Below, in pieces: positions 45,111-57,310 of a stretch of 64,000 bases of DNA. The translations under genes and the position numbers were made by a program. Location of the stretch: contig CM039196.1 of assembly GCA_008360975.2 (NCBI GenBank), positions 5,994,263 to 6,058,262 of the forward strand, in the 5' to 3' direction. The number at the start of each line of letters is the position of its first letter. The first letter of the stretch is position 1. Origin of the DNA: Lichenostomus cassidix. Its lineage: Eukaryota; Chordata; Aves; Passeriformes; Meliphagidae. Under the pieces are notes generated by a model. That model was not told the DNA's origin. It did not search any database and saw only the letters and a list, made by a program, of their open reading frames with translations.

Positions 45111-46249
45111 GCGGTGTTTACCATGTGGATGGTGCAGCTCCACTCCCTTCAGAGCGGGGAGAAAGGGAAGAATGTTTGGAGAGGGGTGGCTTCAGGGTGG
45201 GATCCTTCCCATCTGATTTACTGGCGAGGCCAGAGCAAATAAAAAGGATAGTCTTTCCCCCACCCCGAGCACAGCAGGGCTGCAGATGTGAGCAGTGAAC
45301 ACAAAATCCCGCCTGAGCCCACAGCATTTCTCTGACAATAGAAAATAAATAGCTCCATATTTGTTTATTTAGTTAACTTCACTTCTGAGGGATTCATTTT
45401 GTGCTACTGAAGAGGAGGAAATGGGGATGAGCCGAGGCTGGCTGGGCAGCCCTGCAGACTCTGCTGCTGCTGCTGACACCAGCACTTGCCACAAAACCTG
45501 ATGCTCTCCTGGCTGTGTCACCTCAGGGAATTCCACAGGGATGTGGTGCCAGCCCTCTGCTGAGCTGCCTCAAGGTCACCACACATCCCAGAGTGTGACG
45601 TGCCCCAAGCCCAGGGGCAGGTGGTGCTCCTTGGCCAGCCAGGCACTTGTAGGGGACCCAAAATGTCCAGGGGGTCATCCCAGCTTTGCCCTGTTTGTGA
45701 CCAAGGACCACCACACCAATTGTCACCCCTGCACAGGGTCAGCAATAAGTAACCAAATTGTGTGAGGGATTTCCCCTTTCCCCACAGAAACAGCTGCACA
45801 AGGTCAGAAACTGGCACCAAACCACTGAGGGAACAGAGGCAGAAGGGTGGAGCAGTGAAACATAACCCAAGTTACTCAGTGGTTCTGCAACTGAGACAGG
45901 ACAAGAAGTTCTTTCTGCTCACACCTCCTGCACTGCTAGTTTCCTCCAGATCATGGCATAAGAACTGGCACTGGAATTCCACAAGTCTCAGGCACCCCAG
46001 TTTCCATTTTACATTTCCTTCTCACATCACTTCTCTCTCACAGAGGGCAAACCAGAGGCAGACAAATTCCAGTGTGTGCCAACACATCCTCACCATTGCC
46101 ATCCTGAAGAGTACATCCAGCAGACCTGACATGGGCAGCTCAGGCACACACTGCTCTCTCCCCACACTGTTCTCAATGGGATTTATCAGGAGCAAACCTT
46201 TCCCTTGCACACCTGCTCCTGAGTTCCAAATCAAAGACATCATCTTTCC
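45111..46249. other. Unassigned spacer
   Basis: Contains a (CTG)4 run near 45462-45474 and a small AT-rich patch at 45340-45380 (AATAAATAGC, TTTATTTAGTTAACTTC). A 163-codon plus frame (45762-46253) is uncharacterised and shadowed by minus frames. Confidence 0.45.
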
Positions 46250-46322
46250 TTAAAAAATAAGAACCACCAAAAACAACAACCAAAAAAAAACCCCAAAAAA
46301 ACCAAAACAAAGCCCAAACAAG
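46250..46322 (+). repeat. A/C-rich low-complexity tract
   Basis: About 70 bases almost purely A and C (runs such as CCAAAAACAACAACC and AAAAAAAAACCCC). Simple-sequence DNA; the complementary strand accounts for the hydrophobic, phenylalanine-rich start of an overlapping minus frame. Confidence 0.9.
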
Positions 46323-49300
46323 GCAGGTAAGCAAACCAAAATGTCACAGAGAAGGCCCTGCTCCTGAGCTGGGGAAGAACAGAGAGATCCATTGGTGCTC
46401 CAGGTGCAGCTCAGGCTTCCCTCAGGCTGATGGCTCAAGCAGCAGAAATTCACCATCAGGTTCATTGGGTACCTAAGGGTCAGGAGGAGCAGCAGAGCAG
46501 TGCAGGGGGACACTCCTGAATAACTTCTGTCAGGGAGACACCAACCTGCTGGGGAGGAACCTTCCTCCAAATGGAACCTTCCTCCTCATGGAACACCCAC
46601 TGGCATTTTAAACATGTCCTGTGTTCCCCCAGCCTCTTGGGAATTGGAGGAACCATTCAGTGAGTTTTTGACATCACTACCAGAGAGCAGACTCCATACT
46701 GACACACACACTCAAGGGATTTCCCATTGCCATTCAGGCTCTGTGCCTCTTCCCCATGGTCTGCAGAGCTCCTGTCCCCAGCCACCTCTGAAGGCAAATA
46801 TCGAAGGTAAGGCTTGCAGGTGTTCATTTAAACAACTGGCAAATACATAACCCTTATCAGAAAGTGTTCTGTTTGATCTGCTTTGCTGTCAGATAAGAGT
46901 GAAAGCAGAGGGTTTTGTTAAAATGTACAAAAATATTTTCCCAGTAATTACTGTTAAAATTATCTAATAATAAAAAGAGAGGAATTATTCTTTATTTTTG
47001 AAGATGCGTTTTCTGTGGATTCCCAGACTTGTTTTTAAAAATCTTCTCACAAATACCAACATTTCTGTTGCCTCAACTTTCTGCCATGCTCATTTCTGCA
47101 CCTTCTCAGCACCTCACAAATCTCAATTAACCTCAGCCATCCTGGGAGGTAAAAGCATATTAATAATCCTGTCTCAGATCTGGATAGACCAAAGCTGTTA
47201 GTAAATGAGGCCAACGCTTCACACCGAGTGCCAAGGACTGACACTGCTTGATTTGGGGAGCAGGGAGGCAAAGCAGGAGCTTCAGGGCTCTGCACCCTCC
47301 CAGCAGTGTGTCCAGAGCTCACAACACAGGAAAGCAGCTCTGGGAGCCGCTGGCAAAGCCAGTTCAACTGGAATTGTTCTGCTAATTGCATTTTAGCACC
47401 CCCACTGAAACGTTTCTGCTCAACGAGATGCAACACTGAAACCATCCAATCAGTTTTCCCCAAAGGATTACCAGTTTTTTAACCCAGACTGCTGCACTTC
47501 AACCTCAAACTCAGTCCTATTGATTTCTTCCCCCCTCATCTTTCCCTGTGTACTGGTATCACCACTCCTTCATCACTTTTATTGGGCTGATCCACCCAGA
47601 ATCTAGAAGATAACAAACTGCTGCAATCCCAGTTTCACAGGCAAGAAGAAGAGCACAGACAAATTAATTTGGTTAGCTGCTATCACAAGCATCTATAGCA
47701 CAGCCAGGGCAGGGACACCCCAAGTCAGAGGCTCAGCCTGACATCTGTTCAGCTCTTCTACAATTCCTCTGAGATATCAGCTGGGATTTGACCTTGCAGC
47801 TACTTGAGCAGAGATAGTGAGCTCTAACACAACCTTCAAAGAGACAATATTGCATGGCTGCTTCCTGTAGCATGCAAAGATAACGCTAACATGTTTTTAA
47901 ATCACGAATTATAAGAGAAGGCAATGAGAGATTAAGGCTACTGATATTTCCCCGACAAAAATGTTCAGCCTCTCCACAGCAGCTTTGTCATAGAGTTTAG
48001 GGCTCTGAGAATTACAGTTACTCTGCTTTATTCTCCCCCAACCCTCTCCAACGGCAATTTCCCAGGTTATAAAGCTACTGAGACATAACACACATTACCT
48101 TCCTCCTGTCTTCCTGAGAGCATCAGCCCATGGAGCTGACGGCAGGCAATCTCCAAAGCCTTGTCCACAAGCAAGAAAGCCTGAGGGGTAACAGCCTGCA
48201 GGTGACATCCTCCAGTTCTTGTGGACACACCAGAATAAGGCATCACCACAGAACCCCTTCCTTTGCCTCCTCCAGACCAGGATAACAACTCCTTGTGCTA
48301 GTTTAAACAGGAGTTAAGCAGCTCTGCTTCCACCAACCACAGCCTCCCAACCTTCCTCTCTTCATTTGTTACAAATGAGATACATCCCAGCCAATTAGTG
48401 AATAATTAGAGCTAACTTCCAGGGCTCAGAAGCTTTTAGGGCACCAGTTTCCAAGCCTAAGCCTCCTCCCAGCCAGTTTCACGTAGGTTTGAGGATAGAT
48501 TCAGGATATATTTTTGTATTTCAGGACTCCAGGGTGCCTCCTGACAGAGGGGTGCCCAGCCCAGCCTCAGTCTCTGTCCTCCCTTTATCTCTCCTTGCTG
48601 CAATCAACACCAGTGCAAGGACCCAGAGTTCTTAGTGCCTCACCAAAGTCCCTTCCTCTCTGCAAATAGCCCAGAAGAGGGTTTGTGCCACCAGCCTTTG
48701 TGCTGCCTTTTCCCCTTTCCTCTCTCGCAGGGTGTGAGGTTTCCCTCACCTGCTCGTTGGACACGCTACAAACCTTCTGTCGTCTAAGCTCAGAGATTAT
48801 TCTGCCAGCCAGGAAACCATGTGGGGCTGGTGGTGAGACCCAAACTGAAAACAAAACTCGAGGCAAAAGCACTGAGAGCCTACAAAAGCTCTCAGATTAA
48901 CGGCAGGTGACAAAGAGGCTTTCACAGGCAGGACAGTAGCACACACTCTTCCCTCCCTTAGTTGTCACTGCAAAATTAAATTGCTGATCTCAAGTGCCAA
49001 GGGAAAAAACCCCAAAAAACTAGATCCAAAGAGAAAACCTCACCCAGATGGGGCAGGGGTGGGGAGCTGGCAGCAGCCATGGGGAGAAGCTGAGCCCATG
49101 CTCCCCATTCTCTCCTTGCCCCAGGGATGCTCATTTTTATTTTCCCCCCGGAGCAACGAGTGGACCCATCCTGACTTATATTAATTGCTTATGGAGGAAA
49201 ATAAGCATTTCCTATCATATTTTCCTCCAGCACTTGGGTGGGACAGCAGGCTGATGATGTTTTGGCAGCAGCAGGGAGCTGGGGAGTTGGTGGGAGCTCA

Positions 49301-49480
49301 GCCCAGCACTCGCTCAGGGTGGGACGGGAAATTCACTGTGGATGTTGGTCAGCAAGATGTGACTGCCTCGAGTCAAAAGCAGAAGCATTTTAATAAGAAA
49401 TATGCCTCTGACTCACGATGCTCCAGGGACCAGTGGTGTGCTGTCTTACCCACCAGCCTCACTCTGGGACTTTTTTAAGG
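46323..49480. other. Long spacer, no gene recognised
   Basis: GGAACCTTCCTCC occurs twice (46556-46568, 46573-46585; 17-base period). AT-rich patches at 46910-47000 and 48385-48415 (CCAATTAGTGAATAATTAGAGC) and at 49165-49235 (TATTAATTGCTTATGG) may be minor elements. AAGGTAAGG near 46805 resembles a splice donor but no exon can be defined. Frames up to 138 codons are featureless. Confidence 0.42.
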
Positions 49481-49925
49481 TCAGGATCTGGGCTTCAGAT
49501 TGCTCAGCTGTGAACAGAATAAACACTTGGTCATGTTTGCTCACTCGAGCTAAAGGTGACTCACCTGTAATAACTTTCAGAGGGAAAATTATATGAGTAA
49601 TACTTTGAGAACAAGGTATGAAAAATACCGAGAGGGAGCTTGTGATGTATTTAACAATCACGACCCCTTGCTGAATCATGATCCTCTCCAAGATCCATTC
49701 CCTCGTGCTCACCAGCGTCTGACTGCGCAGCTCTGGAGCGTGCTAACCCTAAAACATTCTGCAAATACATTTGTGTCGCTCAGCTCTATCTGTGTTTAGA
49801 GAGTGCCTTGGAGAACACATTAAACACTTGAGCTGCTAAAGCGAGTGTCAGCGCCGTCCCGAGAGCCTCTGAAGTAAATGATGTCGTTAAGCACGGCGTG
49901 GGAATAGTCCTATTAATCTCCCGTC
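49481..49925. promoter_or_regulatory. CpG-retaining candidate regulatory block
   Basis: From about 49600 to 49920, CpGs recur in moderate-GC DNA: ATACCGAGAGG, AATCACGACC, CCCTCGTGC, CAGCGTCTGACTGCGC, GGAGCGTGC, TGTCGCTC, AAAGCGAGTGTCAGCGCCG, GATGTCGTTAAGCACGGCGTGG. They mix with TGAATCATGATCC and CATTAAACACTTGAG (NKX2-type CACTTGA). Texture resembles 35811-36190. No coding frame spans it. Confidence 0.4.
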
Positions 49926-50660
49926 CCTGTGCAAACCTGCCTTCACACCAGAGCCACAGGGGTCAGAGGGGGGTGTTGGCACATTTTCAGCAGCTCCCAG
50001 CTGCTGGTACTGGCAGTGGGATGAGCTGTGTCAGCCTGACCCTGCTGCTGGCTCCCGTGGAGCTGGAAATGGAGGAGCAGGTGGGAGATTCCAGCCCGGG
50101 CTCAGCATCTCTTCAGCCCTGCTGGATTTCCAGCACTGCTCCTCTGGCCTGGCACAGTGAAGCCAGATGGGCACACCAGCCTGAGGGATGAGCATCTCCC
50201 CTTCAAGATCAATTTGATCAGAGCCAGTGATCAGAGCCAGAGAATGCCTACTGCTGGATTGTTCTGTAAGGCCAGGGGTCCTGCCTGCTCCTCCCATGCA
50301 GCTCTCATGGTGTGTGCCATGATCTGCTCCCAAGAGCTAACCAAGTCCCCGGAGAAGCTCAAACATCAGCTCTGCATGTGAAGCCTTGAGGTTCCTGGCA
50401 GGTTTCAAGCTTGGATTTACAGCACATTAAAGCACCGTGGGGGCTGAGAGAAGGCTGAGCCACGGGTGCAGAGGCAGCAGAGCATCTCTGCAGCCCCAGG
50501 GGCAGAGCTGCAGGTGCCTCAGGGCACAGGGATGCAGGGATGGGCAGTGCCTGGCAGAGCCATGGGTGCTCTGCTCCCAGCCATCAGTTTCCCTGTGCTG
50601 TCCTTGCCATGTGCTGCAGCACACATCGCTCACGCTGCCGGGCAGCAGCATCCTGACACG
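49926..50660. other. GC-rich spacer
   Basis: A GATCAGAGCCAG doublet occurs near 50217-50241. Frames of about 100 codons overlap on both strands. No feature recognised. Confidence 0.5.
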
Positions 50661-50760
50661 GCTGTAATGTAATTTTGCATGTGTTAATTTCATTTCTTGG
50701 CTTTGCTCAGGATCAGCTATTATTCTGCTGAGATCGTAACCAGGAACGGGTGAAGCTGGT
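50661..50760. promoter_or_regulatory. Short candidate regulatory island
   Basis: TGTAATTTTGCATGTGTTAATTTC near 50667 (octamer-like plus TTAATT) and TCAGCTATTATTCTGC, ending at GATCGTAACC. Weak. Confidence 0.25.
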
Positions 50761-51950
50761 TCAGAGAAAACAGCCAAGCCCTTGCCTTTCATTTCCCCTC
50801 TCCTCCCAACTGCTGTGACCTCTGCCCATTATTAGAACCAAAACTGAAATAAGGCTTTTTCTTTCTGAGGCTCTGAAATACTCAGCTCTGAGTCAAATTC
50901 ATGGAACAAGGGAACTGATTCAGACAGCCACAAGCTATTGTTTCAGTTCCACCTTAAAGCAGTTCCAGCTCTGTCAGCTCTTTTCTTTCCTCCTTTTCAA
51001 ACCCAGCTGGGAACAGACCAGTAAGAGGCTGGTTGACACTAGGAAGGAGGCACTGGCTGCTCACAGCTCTTTCCAAAGCCCCACATCCCTAGAGAGCATC
51101 GTGGCAAGCAGCAACACACATCTCCCACACTGTCACTCAGGGGACAGATCCTGTCACTGTCACTTTGCTGGGAAACCAGCACCACGATATGGCAAATATT
51201 GAGTCTGGTGGTGAGCTTCAGGGTGGCTCCAGAGGCAGGAGCTGATTCTTTGGAGGGCCTTGGTTTTACTAGATCCCAAAAAAGCCAGCAGCTGGTGTTG
51301 TATCCCCGGGAGGAGGGAAGAAGCCCCACTGGAAGGACTGCTCTGTGCATTCTCACTCACAGAGCACAGCCATCTTCAGCCACCAGCAGGACAAATTCTG
51401 CTGGGAAATCCCTGCAACCTGCACAGCTCCTGGAGGGCTCCCTGCACTGCTGTAGGGATTTCTCCCAATCCCACCCTGTTACTGAAGCACAGGTTTGTAC
51501 TAGTGCAGACCTCAGCAGAGCTACACCCATACTAAACTCTCGGAGTAGGTAAGCCAAGCCCCTAGGAAAAAGGCTATTATGGGATTCTCTGAGTCACCCT
51601 GTGCCTTCCCCAGTTGTACTTAAACCTGATACTGATCCATACTGTTGCTGAAAACAGAAATTAAGCAGACGAACAAGTAGCTGGGAAGGCACTTTAAAGA
51701 CTTCTTCATCAAAGGTGATTTCAAACTATTTTCCAGCTCGGCATCCTTTAGCATAAATACACCACCCAGGCTCCCAGGGGCCTTTGGGGTAAGAAGATCA
51801 GTGTGGTAAGGAAGCCTCTTCTCTGCCAAAGTCTGATATTTGAGCAGCTCCTACTTGCAAAATAACACAGGCACCTGTTGTTTGTTTTGGCAATCCTGAA
51901 ATCGCAGTGTTCCCATAAACTCCACACACACCATGGGTTCTGGGAGAGCC
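50761..51950. other. Unassigned spacer
   Basis: Several frames near 100 codons at 51039-51557 overlap in multiple phases on both strands. No family, repeat or RNA gene recognised. Confidence 0.48.
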
Positions 51951-52110
51951 CTCGATCTCAGCCCTGGAGGAGACAGTGTAATTCAAATAAATAAATCCTC
52001 AAGGTTTCTGAGCGGTTTTAGCAAAGACTGCACGGGAAAATTACCATGCAACTGTCAAATAGTTGAGATTCAGCCCCAAAGGCCAAGAAAGGTGTCTGCT
52101 CTTGTTTCAT
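51951..52110. promoter_or_regulatory. Weak candidate regulatory island
   Basis: TGTAATTCAAATAAATAAATCC near 51977, TGAGCGGTTTTAGC and GCACGGGAAAATTACCATGC. Isolated CpGs in AT-rich DNA. Confidence 0.25.
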
Positions 52111-52550
52111 TGCAGTCAAAGCGTGCCAGACATGACCACAGCTGAGCACAGCTCCTGCTGACAGAGGTGCTTCCTGACAAGAAGGGTGGGATTTGCTTTT
52201 GGAGCACCTTTGCCACCCAGTCCAGTGGAAATCTCACGAGTAATGTGGTAAAAGGTAAAATTCAGATACAAACCAAGAGCTGGTGCTGGTACACACATGT
52301 GTGCAGGCATGAGGATATGTTGGAGCCCAGAGCAGGGATGGGCACAGGGACTCTCAGCACCACACTAGGGAGGATTGGACAACATTTAAAATGAGGCTTT
52401 TTGTCCTCTTCCAGAAAAAAAAAAAGCAAACCCATGGCTGTTAACTGCAGAGCTGCATGGAATAACAACCTGTTACCCAGCTTCTTGCCTGAAACGTGTT
52501 TGTTTTGTACAGTGCTTGTGCAGAAAATTTTTTCAGACACCCAAGACAGT
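52111..52550. other. Unassigned spacer
   Basis: A12 run near 52415-52426. No feature recognised. Confidence 0.45.
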
Positions 52551-52900
52551 TGTGATTACTCACCCTAATGTTCAGCATTTATCCATATCTATCTCGTGGT
52601 AGTTAACACACGCCAGCCAGCCAGGCTTAGCAAATCTTTGCCCTTTTCTATGTTATTGATCTGACATTTCCTCTGGAGTATTTCAACTGAGAATTAAATT
52701 AGTGCCGTATCTATGGACATTACCCAGTTAAAACAGAGCAGCTGTGCAGGCTGGCACACCCTTTGTTCAGTCAATCACCATCTTCCTTTTATTAATTCAT
52801 GAACCCTTGTTGTTATTTCTTAAGAGTGGAAGATGCCATTAGCAATGCTAATGAAAACTCCCAGGCTCATTAGGGTCGGTGCTCTCCAGACAGCCCCAAA
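52551..52900. promoter_or_regulatory. Candidate regulatory island with ATTAGC inverted repeat
   Basis: Contains the perfect inverted repeat ATTAGC-AAT-GCTAAT at 52838-52852, TTTTATTAATTCATGAACC near 52786, AGAATTAAATTAGTGCCGTATC near 52690, CAGTCAATCACC and CTCATTAGGGTCGG. AT-rich and motif-dense over about 350 bases, flanked by GC-rich spacer. Confidence 0.42.
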
Positions 52901-54890
52901 GAGCTCTTTCCATCCTGGGGAGGTTCAGCTCTGCCATTCCCAGCAGGAGGAACATGCTGTTTGCTTTTCCTCAGACATGTTCTTGGGATTAACTGCGTGC
53001 TGACCAGACAAACCCACTCCCTGCTCCCTCTGGGGCATCTCCAGGAGTCCCCTGGAAAGGTCCCACCTCATTCCTGACGCCAAGGAGGAGTCAGCACAGG
53101 TAGGAATGGTGTCATCCCAGCTCTTGCCCTTCTCTTTTTAAGCTCAAACTGACAGGTTATTTCCACAGTTAAATATTCATTTTCCCTTTTGCTTTTATGT
53201 CACAGAAACACCATTGAAAGATCAGCAGGAAAAACAAATTACTCAGGGAAGGCTGTTTGGCCTCGGGAGGAGGTGTCCTCAGCATAGACTGAACTGCCTT
53301 CCTGGATTTACAGGGCTTTCTTTGGTATTTAATAAAGATTGCTGTTCTGACAATAAAGAGAAACATCTGCTGCCTCGAGTCTGGCTGGCTTTAACAGCCT
53401 TTATTTTTCCTTCTTAAGAGAACAGTTTGGATTGATTAAGACGCCAGCAAAGTATTTTATACTTTGATACATCCCCAGCTTGTTGAAATCTTACCTGAAA
53501 TCTTAAAAAAACCAAAAAAAGTACACAAAATGAAAGTCTGGAGGACATGTGAAGGCGCAGAGACTTCAAAGAAGCACTTTCAAGGCTGAAGATTGGATCT
53601 AAAGAGCTTTATATTGCTCCACCCACAAAGAAGGCCTTCAGCTGGGCTCTGCTCAGGCTGGAGCTTCACCTGCACAAAGCTCTGCTGCAGCTGAGGAGGT
53701 CTCAGTTTGTACACAAACACAGGAAACTCATGAAGACCAAACTGGGCGAAATCCCCAGTCTTGGACTCTGTCTGATCTTCTACCCAGTTGGAGAGCAAAG
53801 CATCCAAAGGTTTCCTGTTGCTGGATGACTTGGAGATATCATGGGAGAGCCTGAGGATGCTCTGACACCTTCAGAGCTGTGACTTCAGACTTGGAACAAG
53901 ACAAATTTTCAGTTTGGAGAGTGATAGTAAACACAGAATAAAGAAAACAACTCTGAGGCAATGCTTTTTATCACATATAAAGCTCCAAACAGGAGTCAGT
54001 GCAGACTTGTTGACTCCAAGCACAGAATAGCTGTAGGTAAATAGAAATACTTCTGCTTCACATATTGCCCTGGGTGATCCCTCCATGGAATACCCAAAAA
54101 GAGGTTTTTGCTGTCAGATTTCACTTGCCTCTTTTAAACCACTCTGCTCTTAATTTGCAAAAAGGAAAGCTGCCAGGGAAGATGATAAATGTTAATGTTG
54201 GTAAATGCACTGTGCAGGGTGAAGTGGTGGAGCATTCAGGCAGACGATGGCTCTGTAAAAGCTTTTCAGAGGAGAGGAGATGAGGCTCAGGGCTGGTTTG
54301 ATGCTGGGACATGCTCCAGGTTGCTCTGTCCCCACCATGATCAGCCTCAGGGGAAGGGGTTAAGCACAGGCAGCTTGTGAGCTGCATCAGGAGACCTCCC
54401 TCTTGCTAAAAACTCATCACTTGAACAGCCCAGCTCAGAAGAAAAGCCTCCATTGCAGAGATAGGGAAATGATGTGCCACGCTCCCTCACACAGCTTAGC
54501 TGATGGGCTTTAGGAATAATATGACTCGCTTCTGGTATCAAATATAAAAAAATTCCTTGCTTCTGTGCACCCAAAGATTCCATTCATGTCACAGCATGGG
54601 GTGTATTTTGTGCTGTGGGGAACACATGGCCACTGGGATGAGGCTGGGGCTACTTCACCTCCCCTGACCTCAGCCAGGGACCACCCTTTCTCAGATCCTC
54701 TGTATTTGGTTTCCCCTAAGCACTGCCCCTGTGTTAGCAAGGACATCTAACTCACTTCCTTCTCCTGCTGTTTAATTGCTGAAATTATATTACAGAACTG
54801 GAGCAGGACACAAACCATTCAAACCAAACCCCTGGAAGCAGCGTGACACCCAACCACAACCCACTCTCTTTGCAAGGAAAAAATCACATC
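52901..54890. other. Unassigned spacer
   Basis: A patch at 53420-53475 (GATTGATTAAGACGCC, TATTTTATACTTTGATAC) is AT-rich. The remainder is ordinary with short frames only. No feature recognised. Confidence 0.45.
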
Positions 54891-55170
54891 AGGTCAGCTT
54901 CTGCACAGCCAGTTTGTTTAGCTAAGACAAGAGAATTGTTGGAGCAAATAATCGAGGAATAATGTGATAAAACACAATATTAGCAATAACTGCCTGTGCT
55001 GATGGGGCTCTGAATGAGACGTGCTCAGTGTGCTGCACGTGCCCCACGTGCTGTCATTTCCTTGCTCTGAACAGATTTGCTGAAGATTTGAGCCCTAATC
55101 TGTGCACTGTAACATTATCTCAGCGTTTGTATTTGTGTGCTGATCTTCTGTGGTTAGACGTGGGCTTTGG
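54891..55170. promoter_or_regulatory. Candidate regulatory island with tandem E-boxes
   Basis: AT-rich left part with AATAATCGAGGAATAATGTGATAAAAC near 54948 and AATATTAGCAATAACTG near 54976. Then two perfect CACGTG cores, 55036-55041 and 55045-55050, separated by CCC. Then ATTATCTCAGCG and GTTAGACGTGG. Tandem E-boxes with a short gap can bind bHLH dimers cooperatively; a 3-base gap is shorter than the 6-7 of circadian E1-E2 elements. Confidence 0.4.
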
Positions 55171-55660
55171 CTCCCGCTGGGCTCCCTAACACACTGGGAT
55201 CCTGTCTGCTCCAAAGAGCTGCACACTGGGTTTTACATGGAGAAAAAGGTTTATTTTGGTTTGGGTTTTTTTTAATATTTAAAAAAAAAAAAAAAAAAAA
55301 AAAGCAACAGATTTTCGGTGTCTGACCCTGATACTCACCCTGGATTTCAGAGCTGCAAAGACATCCACTGAATTTGCCAAAGGGCCTCATCCAGGTAGCC
55401 AAAATAAATGACCCAAGCACAGAGCAGAGCCTCAGCTGATGTAAAATCAGTGAGAGTTCACAGTGCTATTCACACTCCATCCCAAGGCAGGATCTCTCTG
55501 AATCACTGCCTGCTGAAAATACAAGGAGCCAAGTGCAGACCCTAAATTGTTACCAACTAATGTTGTTTTTTTTTTTTTAATGTGCTCAAAATGAAACAGT
55601 CCATGTCAGGAGCATTGTCCTGAGAAGGAAGAGCACCTGCCATTCCTATGGCCACAGTCT
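55171..55660. other. Spacer with A23 homopolymer
   Basis: A23 at 55281-55303 is preceded by T8 and AATATTT, giving a T-rich/A-rich inverted arrangement. A T13 run follows near 55566-55578. A 3' poly(A) of a retrocopy was considered, but the sequence to its left does not resemble a transcript. Otherwise nothing. Confidence 0.5.
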
Positions 55661-56070
55661 CCCTTTTTCTTTATCTTGGGCTTCTGACTCCTTAATCTGT
55701 TGTGGAATGTCATTTAATTAAGCATTTTCAGGGTTCACTCTAGGCCGTGGGATTATGCTGTAAGCAGGCAGCGCTGGCCTGAAGTTGCGATAATCAAGGC
55801 CACGAAGGACAGCTTGGCACATTGTCTAATCAGGGAGCCAACATAAATATGCCAGAGCTGGTACTAAATATTTCCACAGCAGAAGCAGTCAGACTTACTA
55901 GATGGGGTTTCCCCTAATCAGAAAGGAATAGAGAAATAAGAAAAAAAAAAAAGTGTTTTTTTCAGTTAAATTAAATTTAAAAGGAAATAAAAGAAAGATG
56001 TTAGAAACATTCTTGATGGCAGAGAGCCTGAAAAGGTTTAATTCCAACGTTACTAATTCTGTGCTTTTGT
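55661..56070. promoter_or_regulatory. Candidate regulatory island with inverted NFI half-sites
   Basis: CATTTAATTAAGC near 55711, GGCCGTGGGATTATGC, AGTTGCGATAATCAAGGCC, then NFI half-sites TTGGC at 55814-55818 and GCCAA at 55837-55841 in inverted orientation around TGTCTAATCAGG. Then CATAAATATGCC and TAAATATTTCC. The half-site gap is 18 bases, not the canonical 5, so independent binding is likelier. The last part (55940-56000) is A-rich. Confidence 0.42.
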
Positions 56071-57310
56071 GAATAAAGGATTAATGAGCAGCAGGAATGG
56101 GAGGAGCTAGGCAGTGCAGGGCACTGCTGCCTTCTGCCCTCCAGCCCTGAGCCAGACCCCAACCCTCACATTCATGAGCTGCCCTGCTGCACTCAAGGGT
56201 CACAGGAAGCAAAGCCACCACCTCCTCCCACACTGGAGGTGCTGAGGAGTTTCTTGTCTCCCTGCCTTCACCTCCCACCTTCAGCTCCAGCTGAGCTGTC
56301 CAGATTGCTGCCTGGGCATCACACCTCTCCTCCTGCCTCATCTTCTGCCTCCCACTGCAGCTCTGTGCTGCACACCCTCACTGCATGGAGCACTTTCAGC
56401 CTGATGCCTGTGGGAAAAGGCAGAAGCCCTCAGCACAAGAGCACCTGTCAGGTCTCCATGCTGGTGAGCCCCAGTGGGGACCCAGCAGGCAGAGCTGACA
56501 CCATCCCCTCCCAGCCTGGAGTTCATGCATGGCAACACCCTCAGGCATTTTCCCCTGCTCCTCTCATGGGATAGGAATTTACACAGCATCATGTTTCTCT
56601 CACTGATAATCTTGTCTGTTTTCCCAGTTTGTTTGGGCTTCTTACATGCTGGCAGAGGTTTATTTTATCCTCCAACAGGCTCAAACACAGCAGATGGGTT
56701 CAGCCAGCTCAGCTACCTGCTGGAAAGGCTGTATGATGGTTGTGCTATGAATGCTCACAGAAGTTTCTTCAGAAATTACCAAGTGTGACACACAGTTTTG
56801 GGTTCAAGGGCTCCTGTTGTTTCCAGTATTGCCAGATGTGAAAAGTTAATATAATACAATGAAATTCAGGGCATTACAAAGGAAAAGGGGGGAAATGCAT
56901 TCAATTTATCCAGTGTGATTATGGAAGGAAGACTGCAAGGCTGGATTAAAAAAAAATAGAGAGGCAAATGACAAATAGAGAAAAGCTCTGTAATCTAAGC
57001 CTAACTTCAAGTTACAGTGTCTCCTGGTTACTAAACCGAATTTTACAGGACAGGGAGACATTTGTGTGTCCAGCACTAAGCACAGACAGGGCTTTGCTCT
57101 CTGCCATCCCATGCTCTGGTGAATCCCACAGCTGCCACTCACACAGACTTGCAGGAGCCAGGCCATTCCCTTCCTTTTATGCGCACCTGAGCAAAATGCA
57201 AAACAGCCTGAAAACAAGCCCTGCTCTCCCTTTTTCTGCCAAGCAGGCCCCGGAGCTGACAGCCAGGGCTGTGCAGGCAGCATTGCTTCCCCAGTGCCTC
57301 CTCATTAGAG
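56071..57310. other. Unassigned spacer
   Basis: GC-rich left part; frames of 104-125 codons overlap on opposite strands. A9 run near 56948-56956. No feature recognised. Confidence 0.48.

Noticed and set aside
46614..46810. Possible exon ending at AAGGTAAGG
   Set aside because: A donor-like string alone is common. No matching acceptor, conserved reading frame or known peptide supports an exon.
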